DNA of 38,158 nt from CBDUBS01 sp965365445. GTDB taxonomy: Bacteria; Bacteroidota; Rhodothermia; Rhodothermales; DASSAV01. The stretch is taken from NCBI GenBank assembly GCA_965365445.1, contig CBDUBS010000010.1, forward strand, positions 1 through 38,158. The letters run 5' to 3'. Below are positions 1 through 10,506 of the stretch, piece by piece. The first letter of the stretch is position 1. Every line of letters starts with the position of its first letter. The position numbers and the translations under genes are program-made. The notes under the pieces were generated by a model, which was not told the origin of the DNA, did no database searches, and saw only the letters and a program-made list of their open reading frames with translations.

Positions 1-54
1 GATCGTTCCTACGTTCACGTGCGGCTTGTTGCGTACAAATGTCTCCTTTGCCAT
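1..54 (-). CDS. tuf: Elongation factor Tu, N-terminal fragment (cut by window edge)
   Basis: Reading the minus strand from the ATG at 52-54 gives 18 in-frame codons, MAKETFVRNKPHVNVGTI, which is the familiar start of bacterial EF-Tu just before its first GTP-binding loop. EF-Tu is the cytosolic GTPase that carries aminoacyl-tRNA to the ribosome. The rest of the gene lies beyond position 1. A Shine-Dalgarno-like AAAGGAAA sits about 8 bases upstream of the ATG. The gene follows fusA by 59 bases on the same strand, the standard last position of the str operon. Confidence 0.93.
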   Translation of the reverse strand, partial: MAKETFVRNKPHVNVGTI

Positions 55-113
55 GACTGATTTCCTTTAACGGTTGGATTCGGGTTCCGTTGTCTTTTTT
101 AGCTACTGTTTGC

Positions 114-2207
<2,094 letters not shown>

Positions 2208-2300
2208 ACGTCCAATTCGTTGTGGTTTTCGTCTACCGTTTTACTCCGTCACACCTGCCCGCCCGCCTCATCGTGCAGACGAAACCGGCCTCTCGCCGGA

Positions 2301-2768
2301 TCAGAAGCGGAAATGGGCGAACGCCTTGTTCGCCTCCGCCATGCGGTGCGTGTCGTCTTTCTTGCGAACCGAACCGCCCTCTCCCTTGGCGGCGCTCATG
2401 AGTTCGTTGGCGAGGCGCATGGCCATGCTCTTATCGGTGCGCGTGCGGGCATACTGGATCAGCCAGCGAAACGCGAGCGCCATCCGACGGTCCGGACGCA
2501 CCTCGACAGGCACCTGGTACGTAGCGCCGCCAACACGGCGGCTGCGAACTTCCACGAGGGGAGCTACATTGTTGACGGCCTTTTTGAATACCTCGATCCC
2601 CTGCTCGCTCGTACGCTCTTCGATCACTCCAAACGCTTCGTACACTATGCGCTGGGCTACACTCTTCTTGCCACTCAGCATGATGCTATTGATGAAGCGG
2701 GCCACAAGCTGATCAGCGAACATCGGATCAGAAGGTACGGCGCGACGCTCTGCTCTTTTTCTACGCAT
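2301..2768 (-). CDS. rpsG: 30S ribosomal protein S7
   Basis: The 155-residue product matches S7 in length and sequence: a basic N-terminus MRRKRAERR, then RFINSIMLSGKKSVAQRIVYEAF, PLVEVRSRRVGGATYQVPVEV and a C-terminal HRMAEANKAFAHFRF. S7 nucleates assembly of the 30S head by binding the 3' domain of 16S rRNA. It is second in the str operon, after an unusually long 186-base spacer from rpsL that contains a strong hairpin. In E. coli the spacer at this place is the S7 autoregulatory target; whether that holds here is inference. Confidence 0.97.
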   Translation of the reverse strand: MRRKRAERRAVPSDPMFADQLVARFINSIMLSGKKSVAQRIVYEAFGVIEERTSEQGIEVFKKAVNNVAPLVEVRSRRVGGATYQVPVEVRPDRRMALAFRWLIQYARTRTDKSMAMRLANELMSAAKGEGGSVRKKDDTHRMAEANKAFAHFRF

Positions 2769-2912
2769 AGTCTTGTTTCCTGATCTCCAGAACCCGCAGG
2801 CCGATCGGCAAGGCCGTCCGCCGGCAGGTTTCGGCCCTACGGAGGATGCTCATGTCGACGGCATCCCGCCCGAACCGAATATTTGAATAAACAATGGTTA
2901 CTTATCCAGTCA

Positions 2913-2932
2913 CCCGGGACGCACGCCCCGGG
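2913..2932 (-). promoter_or_regulatory. Hairpin in the rpsL-rpsG spacer, possible S7 translational control site
   Basis: The 20 bases form CCCGGG-A-CG-CA-CG-C-CCCGGG, a GC-rich stem with one A/C mismatch and a tiny loop, just after the rpsL stop and about 145 bases before the rpsG start. No T-run follows, so it is a poor intrinsic terminator. The str-operon S7 repressor site of E. coli lies in the same spacer, but this stem does not obviously copy that structure. An mRNA-stabilising or processing hairpin is equally possible. Confidence 0.35.
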
Positions 2933-2954
2933 AAGCCTACCCCAAACAAACGGC

Positions 2955-3332
2955 TTACTTCTTCTTGGGCCGCTTGGCGCCGTAACGAGAGCGCCCCTGC
3001 TTACGATCCGCCACTCCGGCGGCGTCGAGCGCACCACGCACGATGTGGTATTTGACCCCCGGAAGATCTTTTACTCGCCCCCCACGAACGAGCACGATGG
3101 AGTGCTCCTGCAGGTTGTGGCCCTCGCCGGGAATGTAGGCGATAACCTCGATCTGATTCGTAAGGCGCACTTTCGCCACCTTCCGCAAAGCCGAATTCGG
3201 CTTCTTCGGCGTAGTGGTGTATACACGCGTGCAAACACCGCGGCGCTGCGGACACGATGAAAGCGCCGGCGACTTCGTGGTCTTCGTTTTACTGCTGCGC
3301 CCCTTTCGGACTAGCTGTTGAATCGTTGGCAC
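2955..3332 (-). CDS. rpsL: 30S ribosomal protein S12
   Basis: The 125-residue protein is a complete S12, the decoding-centre protein of the 30S subunit. It contains TTPKKPNSALRK and GGRVKDLPGVKYH, so both lysines whose substitution classically gives streptomycin resistance (E. coli K42/K43 and K87/K88 region) are the susceptible wild-type residues. The start codon is GTG (minus strand 3330-3332), giving MPTIQQLVRKGR, the normal S12 N-terminus. A GAGGAG Shine-Dalgarno lies about 10 bases upstream. First gene of the str operon. Confidence 0.97.
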   Translation of the reverse strand: MPTIQQLVRKGRSSKTKTTKSPALSSCPQRRGVCTRVYTTTPKKPNSALRKVAKVRLTNQIEVIAYIPGEGHNLQEHSIVLVRGGRVKDLPGVKYHIVRGALDAAGVADRKQGRSRYGAKRPKKK

Positions 3333-3627
3333 GTTCGCTTTACTCCTCTGCTGACTGTATAAAACAAAGATGGACCCTCGAAACGAGAGTCCGTTTTCCG
3401 AGCGAGCTTACTAAGATAGCCATTCAACATGGATATAGGCAATCCGGCATGCAGAAAAAGACCGGGTTTGCCGACCACGCTGCCGCTATTAACAGTGTTT
3501 TAACAAAAAGCAATCAGATGTGATGGCATAATGAAATATATCACTATATCAGATCAAGCGCTGCCGAACAACTGGCCGAGTAATTTTACGCATCTCAATT
3601 GCCGGCTAGAGTAGTGCCTCCCCGGTT
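3333..3627 (-). promoter_or_regulatory. Leader and promoter region of the str operon
   Basis: This 295-base gap between the ftsH stop and rpsL holds no credible gene. It is more AT-rich than its neighbours and must carry the str-operon promoter unless ftsH reads through. The minus strand shows a TTGCTT followed 16 bases later by TAATAG, a weak sigma70-like candidate. A strong hairpin with a U-rich tail lies nearer rpsL and is listed separately. The exact promoter is not resolved by eye. Confidence 0.45.
3372..3392 (-). terminator. Hairpin with U-rich tail in the rpsL leader (attenuator or ftsH terminator)
   Basis: On the minus strand GGACTCTCG-TTT-CGAGGGTCC forms a 9-bp stem with one G-U pair and a 3-base loop. 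It is followed by ATCTTTGTTTTAT and, about 30 bases later, by the rpsL GTG. This looks like an intrinsic terminator. It lies 235 bases past the ftsH stop and only 39 bases before rpsL, so it is placed better as a leader attenuator than as a plain ftsH terminator. Confidence 0.5.
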
Positions 3628-5724
3628 TCAGGTTGCCTTCAGTCCTGGCGGCTTCGGGGTCTGCTCCACGCCGTCCCCGCCCGGAGCCGTCTCGTCAACC
3701 CGTGGCTTATGATGGCCGACTTCCAGTGGGATTTCTTCACGGCCGCTGATGGCGGGGTAATCTCCGAACGGACGAGCGCCCAGAATCTCAACGAGATCCC
3801 GCGGACCGAGCACCTCCTTTTTGAGGAGCGCCTGTCCCATGGTTTCCAGGTGCTCCCTCTTTTCCAAAAGAAGCGCCCGGGCTTTTTCCCGGATTTCATC
3901 GATGAGTTTTTTTACTTCCTCGTCGATCAGTCGAGCCGTATCATCCGAATACGGCTTATCGAAGATGGCTCCCTCTGCGCTCCGCTGAGCCATATTGAAG
4001 CTTACGTAGCCAATGCGTTCGCTCATGCCGTAATCGACGATCATGGCATAGGCCATCTTGGTGATCCGTTCCAGATCATTCTGAGCACCCGTGGAAATGC
4101 GGCCGAATATGATTTCTTCGGCAACCCGCCCTCCAATGGCCATAGTCATCCGGTCTATCAGCGCCTCCCGCGTATACAGGTAGCGTTCTTCGGGCAGATA
4201 CTGCGCGTACCCAAGGGCGGCAAGCCCACGCGGTACGATGGATACCTTGACGACCGGATCGGTGTATTCGAGAAACCAGCCTACGATGGCGTGCCCGGCT
4301 TCATGATAGGCAACGATCCTTCGTTCTTCGGGAGAGATGATTTTGTTCTTCTTCTCCAGACCTGCAATGACCCGATCGATGGCATGTTCGAAATCTTCCA
4401 TCTCTACGGATTCCTTTTCCTGACGAGCCGCCAGAAGAGCCGCTTCATTACACACGTTCGCGATCTCCGCACCGGCGAAGCCGGGAGTCTGGCTGGCCAG
4501 CACCTCCATGTTCACATCGCCGGAAAGGATGAGGTTACGGGTGTGGACCTTGAAGATCTCCTCCCGCTCCTTTCTGTCCGGCTTGTCGATAAGGATTTGC
4601 CGGTCGAACCGACCGGGGCGAAGAAGGGCCGTATCGAGCACGTCCGGGCGGTTGGTGGCCGCCATGATGATGACGCCTTTATCGGTGTTGAACCCGTCCA
4701 TCTCAACGAGGAGCTGGTTGAGTGTGTTCTCCCGCTCGTCGTTTGAACCCATCATCATCCCTTTGCCGCGCGTCCGCCCGATCGCATCGATTTCATCGAT
4801 GAATATGATGCAGGGCGCCTTCTCCTTCGCCTGACGGAACAAATCGCGCACCCGGGCCGCCCCCACACCGACGAACATTTCAACGAAGTCCGAGCCTGAA
4901 AGGGAGAAAAACGGCGTCCCGGCTTCGCCCGCCACCGCGCGCGCCAGCAGGGTTTTTCCCGTTCCGGGAGGGCCTACCAGCAAAACACCCTTTGGTAGCT
5001 TCCCGCCCAGACGCGTAAACCGCTTAGGGCTCTTCAAGAACTCGACTACCTCTACGACTTCCTCCTTGGCTTCATCGAGCCCGGCGACATCTTTGAACGT
5101 CAGTTTCTGGTCGCTCATCGCATCGAAAAGAACCGCCTTATTCTTCCCGATATTGAGCACCTGCGACCCGGGATTCATACGACGCAAGAGAAACATCCAG
5201 AGCGCCACAATGATGATCAGCGGGAACACCCACGTAAGCAAGCTGCCGAACCAGTTTTCCTCCTGACGGGCGCTGAACTGCACGAGCGCCTTGTTTTCGG
5301 CGGCGGCGGCTGTGTTGTGATCCCGGAGAAAATCCGTCAGGTCGTGATCGTCGGGCTTGACGGAAGTAAACTTCAAGGGCTGCTGCTGCGAGGCGCCGCC
5401 CAGTAAATCCTGACGCGGCTCCGCTACCTTGACGGAATTGTTTTTGACGGCCTCCTCGGTATACTGCCCCTCGATGCGCGTGTCGTTTATAACGACCACT
5501 TCCTCGACATATCCTTTCTCGACATAGTCCAGGAAAGCACTATAGTCAATGGTGTTGGGCTCAGCCCCACCCATGAAAATGAAGAAGTGGACGAGCAAAG
5601 CCAGAAAGATGGCCAGGTAAATCCACAGAGAAAATTTGGGCTTGCGGTCCTGCAGGCGGCTGCCCCGCTCGGGAGTGTCGCCATTGCGGCCCAGTTTCAA
5701 TTTATCGCGCTCGTTCTGCGCCAT
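3628..5724 (-). CDS. ftsH: ATP-dependent zinc metalloprotease FtsH
   Basis: FtsH is the membrane-anchored AAA+ protease that extracts and degrades damaged membrane proteins and some short-lived cytosolic regulators. The 698-residue protein has transmembrane segments at about 32-51 and 161-181 flanking a periplasmic region. The Walker A GPPGTGKT is at 251-258 and the Walker B IIFIDE at 306-311. An SRH region LLRPGRFDRQI follows, and the zinc-binding HEAGH is at 474-478, so all catalytic parts are present. The Pro/Lys-rich tail after about residue 650 is variable in the family. The gene lies upstream of the str operon on the same strand, separated by a 295-base leader. Confidence 0.97.
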   Translation of the reverse strand: MAQNERDKLKLGRNGDTPERGSRLQDRKPKFSLWIYLAIFLALLVHFFIFMGGAEPNTIDYSAFLDYVEKGYVEEVVVINDTRIEGQYTEEAVKNNSVKVAEPRQDLLGGASQQQPLKFTSVKPDDHDLTDFLRDHNTAAAAENKALVQFSARQEENWFGSLLTWVFPLIIIVALWMFLLRRMNPGSQVLNIGKNKAVLFDAMSDQKLTFKDVAGLDEAKEEVVEVVEFLKSPKRFTRLGGKLPKGVLLVGPPGTGKTLLARAVAGEAGTPFFSLSGSDFVEMFVGVGAARVRDLFRQAKEKAPCIIFIDEIDAIGRTRGKGMMMGSNDERENTLNQLLVEMDGFNTDKGVIIMAATNRPDVLDTALLRPGRFDRQILIDKPDRKEREEIFKVHTRNLILSGDVNMEVLASQTPGFAGAEIANVCNEAALLAARQEKESVEMEDFEHAIDRVIAGLEKKNKIISPEERRIVAYHEAGHAIVGWFLEYTDPVVKVSIVPRGLAALGYAQYLPEERYLYTREALIDRMTMAIGGRVAEEIIFGRISTGAQNDLERITKMAYAMIVDYGMSERIGYVSFNMAQRSAEGAIFDKPYSDDTARLIDEEVKKLIDEIREKARALLLEKREHLETMGQALLKKEVLGPRDLVEILGARPFGDYPAISGREEIPLEVGHHKPRVDETAPGGDGVEQTPKPPGLKAT

Positions 5725-5903
5725 CGGTATATATCCGTAAAAACGTTCAGGTCGTCTAGATCATTCCAGCGCCGTCCAACGCGACAGCGTAGATGCAAGC
5801 TACTTTAACGACGCTGGATACAAATCGTTGCGATCGCGCGCCTGGTAATTGTTAATGAAGCGCTTGGAAGCAACGCGCCGCGGTCTATATATATAAGGAA
5901 ATC

Positions 5904-5928
5904 CTTGAACCGGACCGGCCGGAGCAAG
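5904..5928 (-). terminator. Imperfect hairpin after the TPR lipoprotein gene
   Basis: Immediately after the stop codon of the PorW/SprE-like gene, the minus strand reads CTTGCTCCGG-CCGGT-CCGGTTCAAG, which pairs except for two internal positions, and continues into GATTTCCTTATATATATAG. The T-run is short, so termination would be weak. The same AT-rich (TA)n stretch at 5887-5896 could contribute to an ftsH promoter, but I could not assign a -35/-10 pair. Confidence 0.3.
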
Positions 5929-8874
5929 CTACTCGCGGGGTAATTCAGGGGGCGTTTCGCCGGCTCTGGACGTATCGGGGGCCGCGCCGCTGCGGTTTCT
6001 CCTGAGGTCCGGGAAACGCCCCTGCGGGAGTTCCTCCGTCGGCGCGACGGTGGTATCTGCGGGCGCCGAGTCCGGCGCGGCGATAGGCGGCACATCCGGT
6101 TCGACCGTCGGGACGGGGGGCGCATCCGGTTCGTCTCCAACCTGTATCGTATCCGGCATAACCGGAGTCGCGCCGACTTCCGTCGTGTCCGCCGGCGAAA
6201 CGGGCGGTAGGGGTGCGGAGGGCTTCGGTTTCTTTTCTTTCAATGCTTCAAGAATTGAAGTCGCTCGCTGGGCGTAGGGGGTTTCCGGATACCGCGAGGC
6301 AACTCCCGCATACAGCGTTTCCAGGTTGACCAGCGCCCTCACATTCCGAAGCGTATCCGTGTCGGCAGCCGGATCATCGGCCGCTACAAGGAGCGTGTCG
6401 ATCTCCGATCCGTTTTCCGGGCCCCCGGTAGAAATGGGCGTGTCGATCGGTTCGTCGAGCCTCTCCCCGGAGCCTACCGTGTCGGCATAGGCGGGATCAT
6501 TTGGTGTTTCCGGGATACCCGGCGCGACCTCTGTAATCGTTTCTGCAGTCGTTACCGAATCCGTCAGTGCGGACCCGGAATGCGGCCTCAGCGAATCGGG
6601 CGCTTCGCCCACCATTCTTCCCCCAGGTGCAGCGGGAGGGCCAGATGCCTCTGCTGAATCAGGAGCCGCCGTTATGCCGAGGGAGGCCAGAACCGAGTCG
6701 GGCAGTGTAACCGGCAGTGGTTCGAACAGCCGGGTGCTGTCGCGGTCCACCCATTCGGTAAAGATGGAGCCCGCAGCGAGCAAAGCCCGTGGAACAACCG
6801 TTGTGGAAGGAAAGCGCACGGCCAGATCGAGCATGTGGTTGAGAGCCTGTTCGTGCGCTCCCCGTTGCCACTCCCGATAGGCCGCAGCATATTCCTCCTC
6901 CGCCAGTTTGGAAGAGTCGGTGCGCACCTGCCCGGGCTGGATTCCGAGCCGCTCCCTCACCTGATCGGCAAAATCAGAGTTGGGATACGCCTCCAGTGTT
7001 TGTTCGTATAGGCGGCGTGCCGCCGCGCTGTCCGCGAGCGAGCGATGCACCTCGGCGAAGGCATAATACGCCCGCTGTGCAACAGGCTGATCAGCATCCT
7101 CATCGATGACCCTACGGTACCAGGCAGCGGCGGAATCGGGGCGCCCCAGGGCCAGAAACAGGATGTTGGCGAGTTCATAGCGCGCCGCGGCCCGTTTTTC
7201 ACGCATTCTCACCCGGCTCAACGAATCTCGGGGCACCGTAGAAATGTCAACCGGCGGAAGGAAATCCTCCCGGTTGAACACGTTGTTGCTACGGTCGGTG
7301 TTCATCCCTTTCGAACCGTCGGCGCGGCGCTCGTTCTGAGCGAGCGCGTTGATGGCTTCACGGCGACGCCAGTTCGGCACGTGGGGCCGTTCGCCCCATC
7401 GATCCAGGAAACTGAACCAGTTTTCCTGCACCCGGGACTGATTGCGATGAAACAAGAACCCGGAATTGGCATCGGCCTGTGTAGACGCCATGTACACAGA
7501 ACCCTGGTTCTGGCCTGTTTGCAGTCCGGCATCCCGGAAACCCTGTTCCACCTGACGGCGCTCCATGGCTTTGCGCTGGGCTTCGGCCTCGCGGGCGCGC
7601 TGTTCGCGGATTTGCTGAACCGCCGCCCGGAATTCCTCTTCACCGAGCGAACCGAGATGTAGCAGCGAATCGAGCCGGTCCACCTCGACGCGTACCGTAG
7701 CGAAGCTCTTGAACACGTTGGCCGTTTCCTGAAAATCGTAGATGGCGGCGGGTGTGAAAAGGATCTCTTTATCCCGGGTTTGATCGGACTGGCCGATGGC
7801 CATGGTTTGCGCCAGCGCTACCGAAGCCGTATCGAAATGGGCGGCGGCGCGTACGTAGTCGAGGTAGGCATCCCGGTACAGCTCGGCCAGCGCGTAATGG
7901 ATGCGCCCTCTGATCCGGGTTACGTCGGTAGCGGAGTCATATAGCAAGCCGTGATAGATGGCATAGGCGTCATCCGGCTGGTTTTGAGCCTGGTAAATCC
8001 ATCCCCGCAGGAAGGCCAGATCGGCGCGGTAAGCGAAGTTTTTGTCGTCGCGCTCCATGCGCCGCACGTCCCGAAGCGCCCTTTCAGCGTCGCCGTGGGC
8101 TCCGCGGACCCGGATCGCGCTGACCTGCGCCGCATACAAAAGCTCGAATAGCGGGCGGTAGTGCCGGACGCGGTCGAAGGCGGCCACGGCGTCTTCATAT
8201 CGCCCGAGCCGCTCGTAGACTTGCCCGAGCAGAAACTGGGCACGAGCGCCGAGATCCTTGTCCGGAACGCGCTCCAGGCCCTGCTCGAGTTCGAGAGCGG
8301 CATCGTCCCACTGACCGCTCTTTACATAAAGTTCGCCCAGAGCGAGGTGCAGCAGCGATTGCCAACGGCGAGAAAGATCGTCCCGGTGAAGGCTTTCCAG
8401 GAGATGTTCCGCAGCGGTATCGTAAGATCCTCCGGCAATGAGGGACCGGGCCAGCCAGAAGCGGGCCTCATCCGCATGAGGACTGGCAATGTCGATGACT
8501 TCGCGGAATTTCTGCTCGGCCCCGACGAAATTTTGCTGATAGTAATACGATTTCCCGATGACCATGAGCGCATCATCGAGCCACTTCGAATCCGGGTGGT
8601 CCCGAAGGATATCCGCCCCCTTCTTGATGGCGTCCTCGAAATCCCTCGGCGTGTTCATGCCCGGCGCCACGGTAAACAAACCCATATACCGATTGCGGTC
8701 AACCGGCTGATCCTGCCGTTCGACCGCCTTGACACCGGCGCGAAACGACTTTTCGGCGTTGAAAAACGTGTTGTAATACGCCGTAAAGTTATCCATCCCT
8801 CTCCCTACGAAAGAACCGGAACTGCATCCGGCCAGGACGAGGACGATCAAGAATATCTGGAGAATAGAGCGCAT
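5929..8874 (-). CDS. TPR lipoprotein resembling T9SS-associated PorW/SprE
   Basis: The product is about 981 residues from the ATG at 8872-8874; a TTG 18 bases upstream is less likely because the shorter form begins with a perfect lipoprotein signal, MRSILQIFLIVLVLAGC, with the lipobox Cys at 17. The mature protein starts with DNFTAYYNTFFNAEKSF, like the start of PorW/SprE proteins of T9SS bacteria, followed by many TPR-like helices (about 60-330 and 560-680). The C-terminal third is rich in Pro, Asp, Thr and Ala with little predicted structure. PorW/SprE is an outer-membrane lipoprotein needed for T9SS function and gliding. The T9SS-sorted subtilase in this window fits. The assignment rests on the N-terminal motif and architecture; an unrelated TPR lipoprotein remains possible. 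Confidence 0.7.
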   Translation of the reverse strand: MRSILQIFLIVLVLAGCSSGSFVGRGMDNFTAYYNTFFNAEKSFRAGVKAVERQDQPVDRNRYMGLFTVAPGMNTPRDFEDAIKKGADILRDHPDSKWLDDALMVIGKSYYYQQNFVGAEQKFREVIDIASPHADEARFWLARSLIAGGSYDTAAEHLLESLHRDDLSRRWQSLLHLALGELYVKSGQWDDAALELEQGLERVPDKDLGARAQFLLGQVYERLGRYEDAVAAFDRVRHYRPLFELLYAAQVSAIRVRGAHGDAERALRDVRRMERDDKNFAYRADLAFLRGWIYQAQNQPDDAYAIYHGLLYDSATDVTRIRGRIHYALAELYRDAYLDYVRAAAHFDTASVALAQTMAIGQSDQTRDKEILFTPAAIYDFQETANVFKSFATVRVEVDRLDSLLHLGSLGEEEFRAAVQQIREQRAREAEAQRKAMERRQVEQGFRDAGLQTGQNQGSVYMASTQADANSGFLFHRNQSRVQENWFSFLDRWGERPHVPNWRRREAINALAQNERRADGSKGMNTDRSNNVFNREDFLPPVDISTVPRDSLSRVRMREKRAAARYELANILFLALGRPDSAAAWYRRVIDEDADQPVAQRAYYAFAEVHRSLADSAAARRLYEQTLEAYPNSDFADQVRERLGIQPGQVRTDSSKLAEEEYAAAYREWQRGAHEQALNHMLDLAVRFPSTTVVPRALLAAGSIFTEWVDRDSTRLFEPLPVTLPDSVLASLGITAAPDSAEASGPPAAPGGRMVGEAPDSLRPHSGSALTDSVTTAETITEVAPGIPETPNDPAYADTVGSGERLDEPIDTPISTGGPENGSEIDTLLVAADDPAADTDTLRNVRALVNLETLYAGVASRYPETPYAQRATSILEALKEKKPKPSAPLPPVSPADTTEVGATPVMPDTIQVGDEPDAPPVPTVEPDVPPIAAPDSAPADTTVAPTEELPQGRFPDLRRNRSGAAPDTSRAGETPPELPRE

Positions 8875-8994
8875 GAAGGCGTATCCGTACAAATGGCAGC
8901 CGTTTCCACGCCCGTTCGCGGGCCGAAAAGGGGCGGCCTGGCTTCGTAAAGCTTACGTTGATTGTACCGATGCTACATACGCTGCCGAAAAAGC

Positions 8995-10422
8995 TCAGAT
9001 ACGACTAACGTGAACCATGTTGGTTCGGCCCTTGGAGGGCAACGGCATACCAGCCGTTATGACGATGAGGTCGTCCTTTTTGACCAGGCCGCGTCCGACG
9101 AGCACCTCGTGAACGACGCCTACACCTTGATCCGTACTGTTCTGGAAGGGTATTGGAAACGCTTGGGTTCCCCAAAGGATTCCAAGTCGTCCGACGATGC
9201 ACGGATCGTCCGTGAACGCATACACGGGCATGCAGGGCCGGTGCCTGGCGACGGCCCGGGCCGTGGCTCCGGAGGCCGTGAGACAGGCGATGGCTACAGC
9301 ACCTATTTGTTCGGCCAACTGGACGGCAGTAAAACTGATCGCTTCTGTGGCGTCGAGATCCTCCGTGATGCGATTGGGCCGAAGGTCGATGTTGGGCCGG
9401 TGGTTTTCCCGGTACGTTTCCGCTTCCTCGATGATGCGCGCCATCATTTCCACGGTGCGAATGGGATACTTTCCGGACGCCGTCTCCCCGGAAAGCATGA
9501 GGGCGTCGCTTCCGTCAAGAACCGCATTGGCCACGTCGCTGGCTTCCGCCCGCGTCGGTCGCGGGTTTTCGATCATGCTTTCCAGCATCTGCGTGGCCGT
9601 GATTACCGGCCGGGCCGCCGCCAGGCACTTCCGGATGATTTCTTTCTGCGCGGCAGGCACCCGCTGCATGGGCATCTCGATACCCAGGTCGCCGCGAGCC
9701 ACCATGATCCCGTCCGCATGAAGCAGGATGCCGTCCACGTCGTCCACGGCCTCCGGCTTTTCGATTTTGGCCACCAGACTGACTCTGTGGCTAGAAGGCT
9801 CCACCCTGCGCCGAAGCGCCAGTACATCCTTCGCATTGCGGACGAACGACAGGCCCACGATATCGACGCCCATCTCCAGCCCGAACTCCAGGTCGGCAAG
9901 GTCCTTGTCGGTCAGCGACGGCGTAGACGTCTGGATGTGGGGTAAATTGACGCCTTTGCGCGATCGCAATGGCCCTCCGACGACGACTTCCGTAACGATG
10001 TCACGGTCCCGGACTTCAACGATGGATAGTTCAATGTTGCCGTCATCAAGAAGAATATTGCGCCCCACCTCTACGTCTTGGGCCAGCGTGGGATAGTCCA
10101 GATGCACCCGGAGTTGGTCGCCCATTTCCAGCGGCTCGGTCGTCAGGACGAGCCGGGCTCCCTTGTGAAGAAGCACACTGCCGTTGCGTACCTGCCCGAT
10201 GCGTATTTTCGGTCCCTGCAGGTCCTGCAGGATGGATACGGTGCGGCCGGTTTCGGCAGAAGCTTCCCGGACATACTCGATGAGCCGACGGTGCTTGTCG
10301 TGCGTACCATGCGAGAAATTGAGCCGGGCGACATCCATGCCCGCTAGGATCATGGATCGGATAATCTGTTTATCCGACGACGCCGGCCCCAGGGTACAGA
10401 CAATTTTTGTTCTTCGATCCAT
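8995..10422 (-). CDS. pyk: Pyruvate kinase
   Basis: This 475-residue enzyme converts phosphoenolpyruvate and ADP to pyruvate and ATP, the last step of glycolysis. Diagnostic stretches appear in order: TKIVCTLGPASSD near the N-terminus, ARLNFSHGTHD, LQDLQGPKIRIG, the catalytic KIEKPEAV, MVARGDLGIEMP and TATQMLESMIENPRPTRAE. The C-terminal allosteric-type domain is present, ending NMVHVSRI. Length is standard for bacterial PykF-type enzymes. It sits on the minus strand between the TPR lipoprotein gene (120-base gap) and the M50 protease gene (84-base gap), so it may share a transcript with either. The start ATG (10420-10422) gives the usual MDRRTKIVCTLGP. Confidence 0.96.
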   Translation of the reverse strand: MDRRTKIVCTLGPASSDKQIIRSMILAGMDVARLNFSHGTHDKHRRLIEYVREASAETGRTVSILQDLQGPKIRIGQVRNGSVLLHKGARLVLTTEPLEMGDQLRVHLDYPTLAQDVEVGRNILLDDGNIELSIVEVRDRDIVTEVVVGGPLRSRKGVNLPHIQTSTPSLTDKDLADLEFGLEMGVDIVGLSFVRNAKDVLALRRRVEPSSHRVSLVAKIEKPEAVDDVDGILLHADGIMVARGDLGIEMPMQRVPAAQKEIIRKCLAAARPVITATQMLESMIENPRPTRAEASDVANAVLDGSDALMLSGETASGKYPIRTVEMMARIIEEAETYRENHRPNIDLRPNRITEDLDATEAISFTAVQLAEQIGAVAIACLTASGATARAVARHRPCMPVYAFTDDPCIVGRLGILWGTQAFPIPFQNSTDQGVGVVHEVLVGRGLVKKDDLIVITAGMPLPSKGRTNMVHVSRI

Positions 10423-10506
10423 TGCAGGGCTTTCGCAGGTTCATCAGGATCGCTAAGGTACACAATGGCGATGCATCGAACAATGCGGATCGGCCCGGCA
10501 TGTCGG

